Shown here: positions 1 through 7,394 of the stretch, one piece after another
Position numbering within the stretch: position 1 is the first letter of the stretch
Layout: each line of letters opens with the position of its first letter
Assembly (NCBI GenBank): GCA_964607765.1
Contig: CAZSNT010000213.1
Span: forward strand, 1-15,554
Source of the DNA: CAZSNT01 sp964607765
Lineage (GTDB): Bacteria > Verrucomicrobiota > Lentisphaeria > Oligosphaerales > JABHEG01
Reading direction: 5' to 3'
Length of the DNA stretch: 15,554 nt
Notes under the pieces: generated by a model
What the model was told of the DNA's origin: nothing
The model's input: only the letters and a program-made list of their open reading frames with translations
Database searches by the model: none
Position numbers and translations under genes: made by a program

Positions 1-146
1 AGCTCTGCGTTGGAAGCACAGCTTGTATCTGCCTCACGTAACTGAGGGGTTACCGGGTCCGCTCGTTCGTCGGTCGCGGCATCGAACAGGTGATACCGCC
101 TGGAGTGCAGGCCGAGCTCATCGCCCACGGCCAGATTCGTGTCCAT
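1..146 (-). pseudogene. Relic of the C-terminal tail of a MalK/UgpC-type sugar ABC transporter ATPase (runs off left edge)
   Basis: The minus-strand frame from an ATG at 146 is open to the window edge. Its first 31 residues include VGDELGLHSRRYHLFDAATD. This resembles the last strand of the TOBE domain in MalK/UgpC ABC ATPases, where proteins typically end in a pattern like VGDxVGLxPERxHLFDxxTGE. Third codon positions are almost all G or C from 146 to about 56, as in real genes here, and this bias disappears from about 55 leftwards, exactly where a copy of the intergenic repeat begins (30-53). I read it as a truncated, non-functional tail left after deletion of the rest of the gene and invasion by the repeat. 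No Walker motifs are present. It starts 5 bases after the GH95 stop and has only a weak ribosome binding site. It could instead be the start of an unrelated small gene continuing leftwards. Confidence 0.45.
30..53 (+). repeat. Solo copy of the terminal motif of the 5500-5657 element
   Basis: The motif begins TGCCTCACGTAACTG and ends GTTAC. Its first 15 bases are identical to the reverse complement of 5510-5524, and the whole 24-mer matches 5634-5657 at 19 of 24 positions. It is internally palindromic (GTAAC...GTTAC). It has the orientation of the right end of the element at 5500-5657, so the body of the parent element would lie to the left, mostly outside the window. Confidence 0.6.
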
Positions 147-151
147 CGGAT

Positions 152-2785
152 TCAGAGCTCTTCGATACTCTTGGTTACTTGGCTGGTGGTCTTGATCTGG
201 CGGAGGTATCGCTCCTTGTAGATTCGGGTGGCGTGGCAGATGGTCCGGGTTGGGCCATCGCTCTCTCCGCTGCCGTTCCGGCGGCAGGCGGTTACTTTGT
301 AGGTGATGTAGTCTTCTGCTGCGAAGTCGATGGTCCTGTCGGCGAACGACAGCTGCGTGAGTTGTTGTGCGATCGCTTCGTAGTCCGGTCTGCTCCGGGT
401 GTTGCGGTAGACATTGTAGCACACGTCACTCTCTGCTGAGCCCTGCCAGCGCAGTGTCAGAGAGCCAGGGCCGATGTCAAGCCCGACGGGTGCTGCTACC
501 CGAACGGCCGCGGGGATATCGCGGAACCGGTATGTCTTTCCGGCCGTGGTATCGAAGGCGACCCGGTCCTCGGAGAGCCGCTCCACCTCGATAGCATCGC
601 CGTCGGCCTCCTCAACTACGCCGTCGGCAAGTCGGGGATAGTGGATGCAGATCCGCCCACCACGGTTGGCTGTGACGGTGATCTCCGTTGCGTGGCCATC
701 TGCCCACGCGGCATCAACGGTGAAGTTGCCCCGAGCCACCAGTCCGTCAAAACGGCCACACCGCCAGGCAGCCGGCAGCGACGGCAGCAGATTGACAAAC
801 CCCTCGTGGCTCTGCAGGAGCATCTCAGTGATGCCGGATGTCCCGCCGAAGTTGCCGTCTATTTGGAACGGTGGGTGCGTGTCCCAGAGATTCGGCAGCG
901 TGCGCGTACCGAGCAGCCGGCGCAGGAGCCGGTAACTGCGATCCCCGTCCCCGGTGCGCGCCCAGGCGTTCAGCCGGTGGGCCAGGGCCCAGCCGGTCGA
1001 CTCATCTGAGCGCTCGTTCAGGGTCACTTTCGCGGCGTCCATCCAGGCCGGTGTGCTGCTGTTGATCAGCGTGCCGGGCATCAGCGCCACGAGCTGAGAG
1101 ATGTGACGGTGGGTGTACTCGCCGATCTCGCTGTAGTAGTTCTCCTCCAGGTACTCCTTGATCTGCCCGGACCAGCCGATGGCGATGGGCGAGTAGTGGT
1201 CGATCTGCGCGGCGAGCGCCGCCGTGGTCTCGTCCGCCTCGCCGAGCAGCTCGGCCGCGGTCAGCGTGTCCCGGCCGTTCTCGTAGAGCATCTGCTGGTC
1301 GAACGCGCAGCCCACCGTGTGGTAGTAGGCGCCGCCGCGCGTGTAGCGGCCGTTCAGCATCTGTTCCGGGGAGGCGGAGAAAGACGCGAGGAAGGCCCCG
1401 TCGTAATCACGCACGGTGCGCGTGAGGAACCGGCTCATGGAGTGGAGCGTCGGGTAGACGGCCTCCGCGAGCACGTCCGGGTCGCGCGTGAAATCCCAGT
1501 AATCCCAGTACATCTTGGTCGTGAGACCGCCCGTGCCCGGGCCGGAATGGGAGCCGGGTGTGCCGCCGGGCTCGTATGGATACACCGCCGTGCCGACGCA
1601 CCAGCCGCAATCGTCGCCCTCACAGTAGTTCTCCGGATTCTGCCGCCGAACGTATTCCACCGCGTACGAACACGCCTTGTCACGGAAGGCCAGGTTGAGA
1701 TCGCAGTAAGGCGGGAAGAGCTCCGCCATATTCGTGGAGAACACGGGCCAGTAGTTCATCTGTACGTTGATGTTGTGCCAATACCCGCTGCCCCACGGCG
1801 ACTGCCGGTGACACGTCCAGATGCCCTGCAGATTGGCGGGCAGACAGCCTTGGCGCGAGGACGCGATGAGTAGGTAACGTCCGTACTGGTAGTAGAGCGC
1901 CTCCAAGTACCCGCTGTCCGCGCCGTCGGCGTAGTGCTCGAGCAGTTCATTCGTGGGCAGGTCGTCCAGCTCGCACGCGGCGCCCAGTTCGAGACCGACG
2001 CGGCCAAGAACAGCGGCGACGTCTTCTTCATGCGCCGTCTTGAGCGCCGGGTAGCCCTTGTCCCGGGCCGACTCCACGGCCGCGATGACACGGGCCCGGG
2101 GAGGGTTGGGGTCGAGCTTCTTCTTCGGATCGGTCTCGCTGAACACGCGTGTGCCGAGCACGTAGTTCGTGCCGCAGCAGAAGTAGACTACGGCCTCGGT
2201 GGCATTGTTGACGTGGAGCATGTCGTCCCGGGCTTCCACGATCCCGTCAGTCTCGAGCCTGAACTGGGCAGCGAAGAGGATGCTGTAGTACTCGAGCTGG
2301 CAGTCAATCTCGATGGCGTGTGCGATGGCTCTGACCGTGGCTGTCTTGCCCATGGTGCAGTCGGTCTCCGAATCGCCGAACGGGTGCTGGAATGGGACTT
2401 CCGGGGCCAGGGCGAAAGACAGAGCGCCCGCCCGATCGGCGGCGAGCTTGACCACCAGCACCTTGTCCGGGTAGGACGTGAAGTACTCGCGGGTGTACCG
2501 CGTGCCGCCGCAAGTGTACCGGCAGTAAGCTGTGGCCGTGTCAAGCACCAACCCCCGCTCATAGTCCGATACGTCTGCGTGCGGGAAGCGCAGGTAGATT
2601 TCAGTCGCGTTGGTCAGGTTCCGCCGAGTCAGGACGGAGTTCTCGGTCACTTGGATGCGTTCTCGCTCAACCTGTCCGAACACGTTGCAGCCAAAATGAC
2701 CGCATCCCAAAGGCAGCGAGTAACGCTCCCAGCCTTCATCGCTGTCGGGGGCGGGTGCGCTATACTTCATAACGAGCGGTTTCAT
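152..2785 (-). CDS. GH95-family glycoside hydrolase, probable 1,2-alpha-L-fucosidase, with C-terminal Fn3-like domain
   Basis: The 877-residue product should hydrolyse terminal alpha-L-fucose (some GH95 members prefer alpha-L-galactose) by the family's inverting mechanism. An N-terminal beta-domain (about 8-260, with RIQVTENSVLT) precedes the (alpha/alpha) barrel. The barrel carries LPANLQGIW at 315-323, YWHNINVQMNYWP at 335-347 (N338 and N340 match the catalytic Asn pair), SASPEQ with E474 as the likely acid, and IDGNFGG with D643. Residues about 766-849 form an Fn3-like module. The start at 2785 is chosen because AGGTGGAG lies 7 bases upstream; an ATG nine codons earlier has no such site. 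There is no signal peptide, so the enzyme appears to be cytoplasmic and to act on imported oligosaccharides. It lies 180 bp downstream of the glycyl radical enzyme on the same strand, probably co-transcribed. The family call is firm; the substrate is inferred. Confidence 0.9.
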   Translation of the reverse strand: MKPLVMKYSAPAPDSDEGWERYSLPLGCGHFGCNVFGQVERERIQVTENSVLTRRNLTNATEIYLRFPHADVSDYERGLVLDTATAYCRYTCGGTRYTREYFTSYPDKVLVVKLAADRAGALSFALAPEVPFQHPFGDSETDCTMGKTATVRAIAHAIEIDCQLEYYSILFAAQFRLETDGIVEARDDMLHVNNATEAVVYFCCGTNYVLGTRVFSETDPKKKLDPNPPRARVIAAVESARDKGYPALKTAHEEDVAAVLGRVGLELGAACELDDLPTNELLEHYADGADSGYLEALYYQYGRYLLIASSRQGCLPANLQGIWTCHRQSPWGSGYWHNINVQMNYWPVFSTNMAELFPPYCDLNLAFRDKACSYAVEYVRRQNPENYCEGDDCGWCVGTAVYPYEPGGTPGSHSGPGTGGLTTKMYWDYWDFTRDPDVLAEAVYPTLHSMSRFLTRTVRDYDGAFLASFSASPEQMLNGRYTRGGAYYHTVGCAFDQQMLYENGRDTLTAAELLGEADETTAALAAQIDHYSPIAIGWSGQIKEYLEENYYSEIGEYTHRHISQLVALMPGTLINSSTPAWMDAAKVTLNERSDESTGWALAHRLNAWARTGDGDRSYRLLRRLLGTRTLPNLWDTHPPFQIDGNFGGTSGITEMLLQSHEGFVNLLPSLPAAWRCGRFDGLVARGNFTVDAAWADGHATEITVTANRGGRICIHYPRLADGVVEEADGDAIEVERLSEDRVAFDTTAGKTYRFRDIPAAVRVAAPVGLDIGPGSLTLRWQGSAESDVCYNVYRNTRSRPDYEAIAQQLTQLSFADRTIDFAAEDYITYKVTACRRNGSGESDGPTRTICHATRIYKERYLRQIKTTSQVTKSIEEL

Positions 2786-2965
2786 TCCAAATCTCCACCT
2801 GTGGACACGCAAGATAAGGAAGGGAGATGATGCAAGGAGATCAGGACGCCCGGAGCAGACGTGCTATCCCTCATCTCTCTACTTCATCCCTCTACGTCGT
2901 CTCGTCGCGTTGCTGGCCTGGGCAACGGCTTCTGCTGCTCGGTCCACCATCGCCTGCACCCATCC
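2786..2965. other. Spacer between GRE and GH95 genes
   Basis: This 180-bp gap has no convincing terminator or promoter. It holds a pyrimidine-rich tandem pair of 13-mers (2871-2896, TCATCTCTCTACT and TCATCCCTCTACG) and a 26-codon minus-strand ORF (2879-2959, GTG start) that I do not recognise and that lacks a well-placed ribosome binding site. Confidence 0.5.
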
Positions 2966-5284
2966 TCAACAGCTCACATGCTTGGTTCGCGCGATGATGT
3001 GTTCCTGCAACTCGGAGCTGATGAGCTTGAACATCTGTGAGTATCCGGCAACGCGTACGGCGATGTTGCCGTAGCGTTCGGGATCGGCTTGGGCCTGGCG
3101 CAGGCGCTCGACGCTCGTGACGTTCCACTGCAGCTGCCCGATGCGCATGTCGACAGCTGCCCTGATGAGCTGACTCAGGCGCTTCCAGCCGTCCTCGCCC
3201 GCGACCATGCCGGGATCCAGATCGATGATCGCGGCCGAGGCACCGGCCGCCTGGTCGTGGGGGAGCTTGGCCAGGCTGTTGAGCATGGCGGTCACGCCTT
3301 CCACATCGCGGCCCTGGTGTGCGGACAGCGAGTAGGCGAGCGGCTCTTCGGCGTGGCGTCCGTCAGGCGTTGCGCCCACCATCTTACCGAACCCGATGTT
3401 GCACAGGAACGAGAACAGGTGCACGACAAAATGCCCGCCCAGCGGCGTACGGTACCGGTCCATCACAGCGATGAAGTGCTCGTCGACCGCACGAGCGATC
3501 TCGTCCACTTCCGCCACAGCGTTGCCGTATTTGGGTGCGCCGGTCACGAGCATCTTGCGCAGATCCTCGCAGTCCCGGAAATCGCGCTTGAGCGCGTCGA
3601 GCAGCGAGTCGGCCGTGATCTTGCCTTGCTCGAAGACCAGCCGCTTCACGGCCATCAACGCATCGGCTACATCCGCCGTACCCAGGAAACAGACCGAATG
3701 GTAGTTGTAGACCGCGCCGCCGTCCGTGATGTCGCGGCCGCGTTCGATGCAGTCGTCAGTGAGCACGGACCAGCAGGGCAGGGGACCGCCTTCGCGCTGC
3801 CGCAGTTCGCCGTGATTGATGTTGTAGACCATGAGGCGTGAGAAGGACTCGAGCTGTGTCTGGTAGGCTGCGACCAGCTCGTTGTAGTCGCGCATTGCGG
3901 TCAGGCCCGGGGTCTGCGGCCCCAGTTGCGCGCCGGAGCGGGGGTCGACGCCGCCGAACAGCGCCAGCTCCAGGCACTTGACGCCGTTCATCCAGCCCGA
4001 CACGGCGTGCGGGTTGGCGCGCCCGGGCACGGTCAGCTCAATGCAGCCGATCGGCGCGTAATCGCGACTGTCCTCCAGAGCAATGCCGCGATCGGTCATT
4101 GCCGGGATGAAGCAGTGGTCGTTGAACAGGAACGGAATGCCGCCGCCGCGGGCGATGAGCCGACTGCACGCGTCAACGAACTCGTTCGGTGTGTCGTCAC
4201 TGAGACGTACGGATAGATCGCGGACAAACCCTACGTGGTCGCTGGCCTCCAGGACGATGGTGCTCATGTCGTTGACCGCGCACGCGCCTCTGCGGTCGCA
4301 GCCGCCGAGAACGATCGCCTGCACGTCGTACTCCAGGTACATCTTGCAGGCCAATTCCGCCATGAGTTCAACCGCCTGGTCGCGCGTGGTTCGGGCTGCG
4401 GCGAGGTCCGCTGCGTAAAATGGCTGCAGCATCTGGTCGAGCCGGCCGATGGAGTTGGCGTTGATGGAGTCCTCGCCGCAGGTCAGGATGTGCGCCAGCC
4501 AAAGGCTCTGGACTGCCTCGAACAGACTGCACGCACCGTGGGCGGGGACACGGCTGCAGGCGTCGGCCATCTGCTCGAGACGCCCCTTCGCGGCCGGGTC
4601 GGTTGCGGACCTCGCACGCTCCGTGGCCAGGCGCGCGTAGCGCCGGCTCAACTCGATCCCCGCATCGCACACCAGAAGCCCGGCGCGCCAGAAGTTCTCC
4701 CGTTGCGGTGTGTCCGCGTGCGTAATGTCCGCGCCATCGAGCTTCGCCTGAATCTCCCCGCGAATACCGGCAAAGCCCAAGCGCAGCACTTTCGGGTAGT
4801 CCCGGACAGAGTGGTTCTCGACCCAGCCCGACGCCCAATACACGTCTCGCGATTCCGACTTGCCCCAGCCGCCCCGCCCAACCTGCGTCTCAGGCGCGCA
4901 TTCGCCGACTGCCGCGTACCGGGGCGCGGCCGCGAAACGGCGCGTGCCGCCCAGCCAGTCCCGCACCGCCGCGGCCACCTCGCCCGCCTCGGCATCGCTC
5001 AGCCCGTATTCCTGCTTTGCGGACTCCGCAAGCGGTTCGTCTTGGCTCCTGAAGTTCTGCCGGGCCTTGGGCAGATGCTCGCCGGCAAGCGTCCAGTCCG
5101 GCGGGATGTCGATGCGGGCGAGCTTCACCTGCTCGAGCAGGAACGCCGCACGCTGCTGGACGACCGACCGCGCGCCGTGCCGGGCCCGCCTGAGAGCAAC
5201 ATCCAAGGCCCACGGATTCTGGGGGATAAACGACCCCTTCCGCTCCATGACCTGCTCTTTCAGACGCTCCAAACGACGGTTCAT
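2966..5284 (-). CDS. Glycyl radical enzyme, pyruvate formate-lyase family (diol dehydratase/PflD-like), substrate unknown
   Basis: The 772-residue protein is a complete glycyl radical enzyme. The thiyl-radical cysteine lies in YAPIGCIELTVPG (C414, with E416 two residues on), and the glycyl radical loop is IAVRVAGYSQMF (G747), followed by the usual IIAR-containing tail. The Cys-x-Glu arrangement is typical of the dehydratase/lyase GREs (diol dehydratases, CutC-type lyases) rather than true pyruvate formate-lyase. A longer frame begins 27 codons upstream, but the ATG at 5284 has AGGGA 8 bases before it and overlaps the stop of a small upstream ORF as ATGA, so this start is preferred. No microcompartment-targeting extension and no radical-SAM activase are visible in the window. 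A GRE implies anaerobic life. Given GH95 and the sulfatases, fucose-derived 1,2-propanediol is a plausible but unproven substrate. Confidence 0.92.
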   Translation of the reverse strand: MNRRLERLKEQVMERKGSFIPQNPWALDVALRRARHGARSVVQQRAAFLLEQVKLARIDIPPDWTLAGEHLPKARQNFRSQDEPLAESAKQEYGLSDAEAGEVAAAVRDWLGGTRRFAAAPRYAAVGECAPETQVGRGGWGKSESRDVYWASGWVENHSVRDYPKVLRLGFAGIRGEIQAKLDGADITHADTPQRENFWRAGLLVCDAGIELSRRYARLATERARSATDPAAKGRLEQMADACSRVPAHGACSLFEAVQSLWLAHILTCGEDSINANSIGRLDQMLQPFYAADLAAARTTRDQAVELMAELACKMYLEYDVQAIVLGGCDRRGACAVNDMSTIVLEASDHVGFVRDLSVRLSDDTPNEFVDACSRLIARGGGIPFLFNDHCFIPAMTDRGIALEDSRDYAPIGCIELTVPGRANPHAVSGWMNGVKCLELALFGGVDPRSGAQLGPQTPGLTAMRDYNELVAAYQTQLESFSRLMVYNINHGELRQREGGPLPCWSVLTDDCIERGRDITDGGAVYNYHSVCFLGTADVADALMAVKRLVFEQGKITADSLLDALKRDFRDCEDLRKMLVTGAPKYGNAVAEVDEIARAVDEHFIAVMDRYRTPLGGHFVVHLFSFLCNIGFGKMVGATPDGRHAEEPLAYSLSAHQGRDVEGVTAMLNSLAKLPHDQAAGASAAIIDLDPGMVAGEDGWKRLSQLIRAAVDMRIGQLQWNVTSVERLRQAQADPERYGNIAVRVAGYSQMFKLISSELQEHIIARTKHVSC

Positions 5285-5397
5285 GACGCAGTTCCCTGCT
5301 GGTACGGGACCTCCAGCACGTCGGGGACAATCTGTGCCTCTCGGTCCCGCGCACACTTGCCGCATACACCGCGAACATGGCAGCGTGTGATGTTCAC
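5281..5397 (-). CDS. Small Cys-rich ORF translationally coupled to the glycyl radical enzyme
   Basis: I do not recognise this 38-residue product. It starts VNITRCHVRGVCGKCARD, giving a C-x5-C-x2-C cluster that could bind a metal or Fe-S centre, and ends in QQGTAS. The GTG start at 5397 has AGGGG 7 bases upstream. The stop codon overlaps the GRE start as ATGA, a classic sign of translational coupling. Some GREs (benzylsuccinate synthase, 4-hydroxyphenylacetate decarboxylase) need small Cys-rich Fe-S subunits encoded beside the large subunit; this ORF is shorter than those, so a functional parallel is only a hypothesis. It could also be a leader peptide that sets GRE translation, or chance. The frame remains open upstream of the GTG without a better start. 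Confidence 0.5.
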   Translation of the reverse strand: MNITRCHVRGVCGKCARDREAQIVPDVLEVPYQQGTAS

Positions 5398-5404
5398 TGC
5401 AAAA

Positions 5405-5409
5405 CCCCT
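5405..5409 (-). promoter_or_regulatory. Ribosome binding site that decides the GTG start of the small Cys-rich ORF
   Basis: AGGGG on the minus strand sits 7 bases before the GTG at 5397. It is the only good Shine-Dalgarno match within this frame upstream of the GRE. Confidence 0.55.
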
Positions 5410-5490
5410 GTAACTGATGGGAACTTCCTTTCCGGCCACCGGAGAAGAAGATAGCGCTGACTGGGCGTGGGGGCGAGGAATCGCGTGGGG

Positions 5491-5499
5491 ATTTGCGGT
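5491..5499 (+). repeat. Putative left target-site duplication
   Basis: ATTTGCGGT directly abuts the left end of the element and matches ATTTGCAGT, directly abutting its right end, in 8 of 9 positions. Confidence 0.5.
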
Positions 5500-5657
5500 G
5501 TAACCGGACCAGTTACGTGAGGCATCCGTGCGTCCCCCGTAGCCCGGCTCTCCCGAGCCGTGTGTGCTGCCGTGCCTCCGGATAGAGCGGAACGACAAGG
5601 ACGCCCGGCCCGGGGGAGCCGGGCTACGGGGGCTGCCTCACGCAAAAGACGCGTTAC
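5500..5657. mobile_element. 158-bp MITE/REP-like element with long terminal inverted repeats
   Basis: The left end (5500-5559) and right end (5607-5657, reverse-complemented) align nearly throughout. Both begin GTAAC, share CGTGAGGCA (5516-5524 against 5634-5642), and then a 26-base inner arm (5534-5559 against 5607-5632) matching at 24 of 26 positions, with core CCCCCGTAGCCCGGCTC. The left end has about 8 extra bases between the outer and inner arms. The middle (5560-5606) is 47 bp and encodes nothing. Near-identical 9-bp direct repeats flank the ends. This suggests a small non-autonomous transposable element moved by a transposase encoded elsewhere; a BIME/REP-type structured repeat is the alternative. 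A transcript would form a long, very stable hairpin. Confidence 0.65.
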
Positions 5658-5666
5658 ATTTGCAGT
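5658..5666 (+). repeat. Putative right target-site duplication
   Basis: ATTTGCAGT follows the element's terminal GTTAC and repeats the left flank with one mismatch. Confidence 0.5.
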
Positions 5667-5777
5667 TCAGACCGGTATGGCCGAAGGGATTGCGGAGGAC
5701 GGGGCCCACTCTCGCCGCCTCCATCGGCATGCTGTCCGGAGCAGTCGTTCACAACAATCTGGCAAGGGACCATGGAC

Positions 5778-7394
5778 ATGAACAGCCGCATCGGCCACCC
5801 ACTCGTTCCGACACTGCTTGTCGCATGCTGTCTGACGGCCCAGGCCGCTGTTGAGAGGCCCAACATCCTGTTCATCCACATGGAGGACATGGGCTGCGAG
5901 ATTCCCGCCTATGGCGACAACACCGTGGCGACGCCGAACCTCGACAAGCTCGCCGACGCGGGTGTCGTCTTCGAGCGAGTGCATGTCACGGCGGCAACCT
6001 GCGCCGCCTCACGCGGCACGCTGTTCAGCGGCCTCTATCCACACCAGAATGGCATCATGGGATTCGTTCAGCAGCACGGCTTTCACTACCGCGACGGTAT
6101 TCCGACGTTTGTGAAAGACCTCAAAGCTGCCGGATACGTCACGGGACTGACCTACAAGAACGGTGTGGAGAGCAGTCGCTACAAGAGCAAGCCTGTTCCT
6201 TTTGACTTTCATCCGAAGTACACCGAGAACTGGCTCAAAGGTCTGACGGGGAAAAGCGCCCCCAAGGCCAAGGACCTGCCGCCGTTGGCCAGTTTCGCGG
6301 TCGACAACTTCAGGTGCTTCCTGGAGAACCTGAAAGACGGCCAACCGTTCTACTTCCAGGCGCAGACTCCGGACACGCATCATGTTTGGGACCGGTCGCA
6401 CTTCATTCGCCGCGGCGCTCGCGGCTGGCCGTATCCGAACGTCGACCTGACACGCGTGACCACGGTGCCCGGCTGGGGCAATTCCCTCAAGCCGAAAGGG
6501 GCACTCAGGGAGACCATCGCCGAATACTACGGAGCGATCCAGCGTGTGGATTGGTATGTCGGGCGAATCCTCGCCCTGCTGGAGACATACGGACACGCTG
6601 ACAACACGCTCGTCATCTTCTCCGCCGACCACGGCCCCTCGCACCTGTTGCGCGGCAAAACAACTCCCGGTGAGAGCGGATTGCGCGTCCCGTTCATCGT
6701 GCGTTGGCCGGGACACGTCAAGGCGCCGGGTTCCCGGTCCGATGCGCTCGTGTCGTTCGTTGATCTCTATCCGACATTCGTGGACGCGGCAGGACTGGAC
6801 ATCCCGGAGCATCTGCCGGGGTACTCGATCCTGCCAGTGCTGAAAGGCAATCCGTCGCCGCGCAAGCACTTGTATTCCGCCTTCGTGGCACACACGACCG
6901 GGTTGCACCAGTACTGGCCGACTCGCAGCGTTACCGATGGTCGCTGGAAGTTGACACATCACGTCTTCGGAGACGGGAAACGGGCGCGGTACCCGGATGG
7001 CAACAAAGCCGTCTACAGCCTCAAGAAGCAGCTCGAAGGACTGCCGGCCAACTCATTGGCCCGACGGGCCGCCGAACGCTGCGAGGTCCCGCCGGCATTC
7101 GAACTGTACGACCTGCAGAGCGATCCCAACGAACTGCACGATCTGTTTGGGGACCCGGATCACTCGGCGGTCCGGAAACGGCTGATTAAACAACTGGAGC
7201 TTTGGCGTGAGCAGGCCGCCGATCCGTTTCGTGACGAGCGGTTTGTGGAGCACTTCACATCGGTCTACGTGAAGAACTACGAGCTCTGGAAATCGCTCGG
7301 CGGCTACAAGATGAAGGACAGGAACGCGCTCGACTTCGCTGAGTTCATCCCCGCCTGGGATCCTGCCCCCTACCTCGGAAGGAAGGACACGTAA
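5778..7394 (+). CDS. Exported S1-family sulfatase, SGSH-like (heparan N-sulfatase type, near SulfAtlas S1_8)
   Basis: This 538-residue arylsulfatase-fold hydrolase should cleave sulfate from a carbohydrate outside the cytoplasm. A signal peptide (about 1-23, ending AQA) comes first. The formylglycine motif is CAASR (C75-R79) in TCAASRGTLFSGLYPHQNG, closely resembling the SGSH motif and its PxHQNG continuation. FSADHG (D284, H285) and K294 match distal metal- and sulfate-binding positions. The usual Asp-Asp metal pair near the N-terminus reads MEDMG (E36, D37), an unusual first ligand. The start at 5778 is preferred to the ATG at 5772 because AAGGGA lies 8 bases before it but only 2 before the earlier one. 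It is first of two sulfatase genes and is divergent from the GRE operon. It needs a maturase to form formylglycine, which is not encoded here. The natural substrate cannot be read from sequence. Confidence 0.9.
   Translation: MNSRIGHPLVPTLLVACCLTAQAAVERPNILFIHMEDMGCEIPAYGDNTVATPNLDKLADAGVVFERVHVTAATCAASRGTLFSGLYPHQNGIMGFVQQHGFHYRDGIPTFVKDLKAAGYVTGLTYKNGVESSRYKSKPVPFDFHPKYTENWLKGLTGKSAPKAKDLPPLASFAVDNFRCFLENLKDGQPFYFQAQTPDTHHVWDRSHFIRRGARGWPYPNVDLTRVTTVPGWGNSLKPKGALRETIAEYYGAIQRVDWYVGRILALLETYGHADNTLVIFSADHGPSHLLRGKTTPGESGLRVPFIVRWPGHVKAPGSRSDALVSFVDLYPTFVDAAGLDIPEHLPGYSILPVLKGNPSPRKHLYSAFVAHTTGLHQYWPTRSVTDGRWKLTHHVFGDGKRARYPDGNKAVYSLKKQLEGLPANSLARRAAERCEVPPAFELYDLQSDPNELHDLFGDPDHSAVRKRLIKQLELWREQAADPFRDERFVEHFTSVYVKNYELWKSLGGYKMKDRNALDFAEFIPAWDPAPYLGRKDT

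Larger units (their letters stand above)
5398..5777. promoter_or_regulatory. Divergent intergenic region between the GRE operon and the sulfatase operon
   Basis: This 380-bp region must hold the promoters for both divergent operons, but I see no box pair good enough to name. Most of it is occupied by the 158-bp inverted-repeat element at 5500-5657. About 100 bp remain on the GRE side and about 120 bp on the sulfatase side, so the element separates two short upstream regions. Confidence 0.5.

Noticed and set aside
2871..2896. Two tandem 13-mers, TCATCTCTCTACT and TCATCCCTCTACG
   Set aside because: Only two imperfect units in a pyrimidine-rich spacer; no function suggested.
2879..2959. 26-codon minus-strand ORF between GRE and GH95
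   Set aside because: No well-placed ribosome binding site and no recognisable sequence; length is within chance.
5285..5365. 27-codon N-terminal extension of the GRE
   Set aside because: The ATG at 5284 has a better ribosome binding site and the ATGA overlap; the extension does not look like a microcompartment-targeting helix.
4235..5413. Long plus-strand open frame of 392 codons opposite the GRE gene
   Set aside because: It mirrors the GRE codons in a high-GC gene, has low-complexity composition and no family motifs. Similar shadows lie at 1934-2830, 7053-8792, 10273-11655 and 14364-15536.
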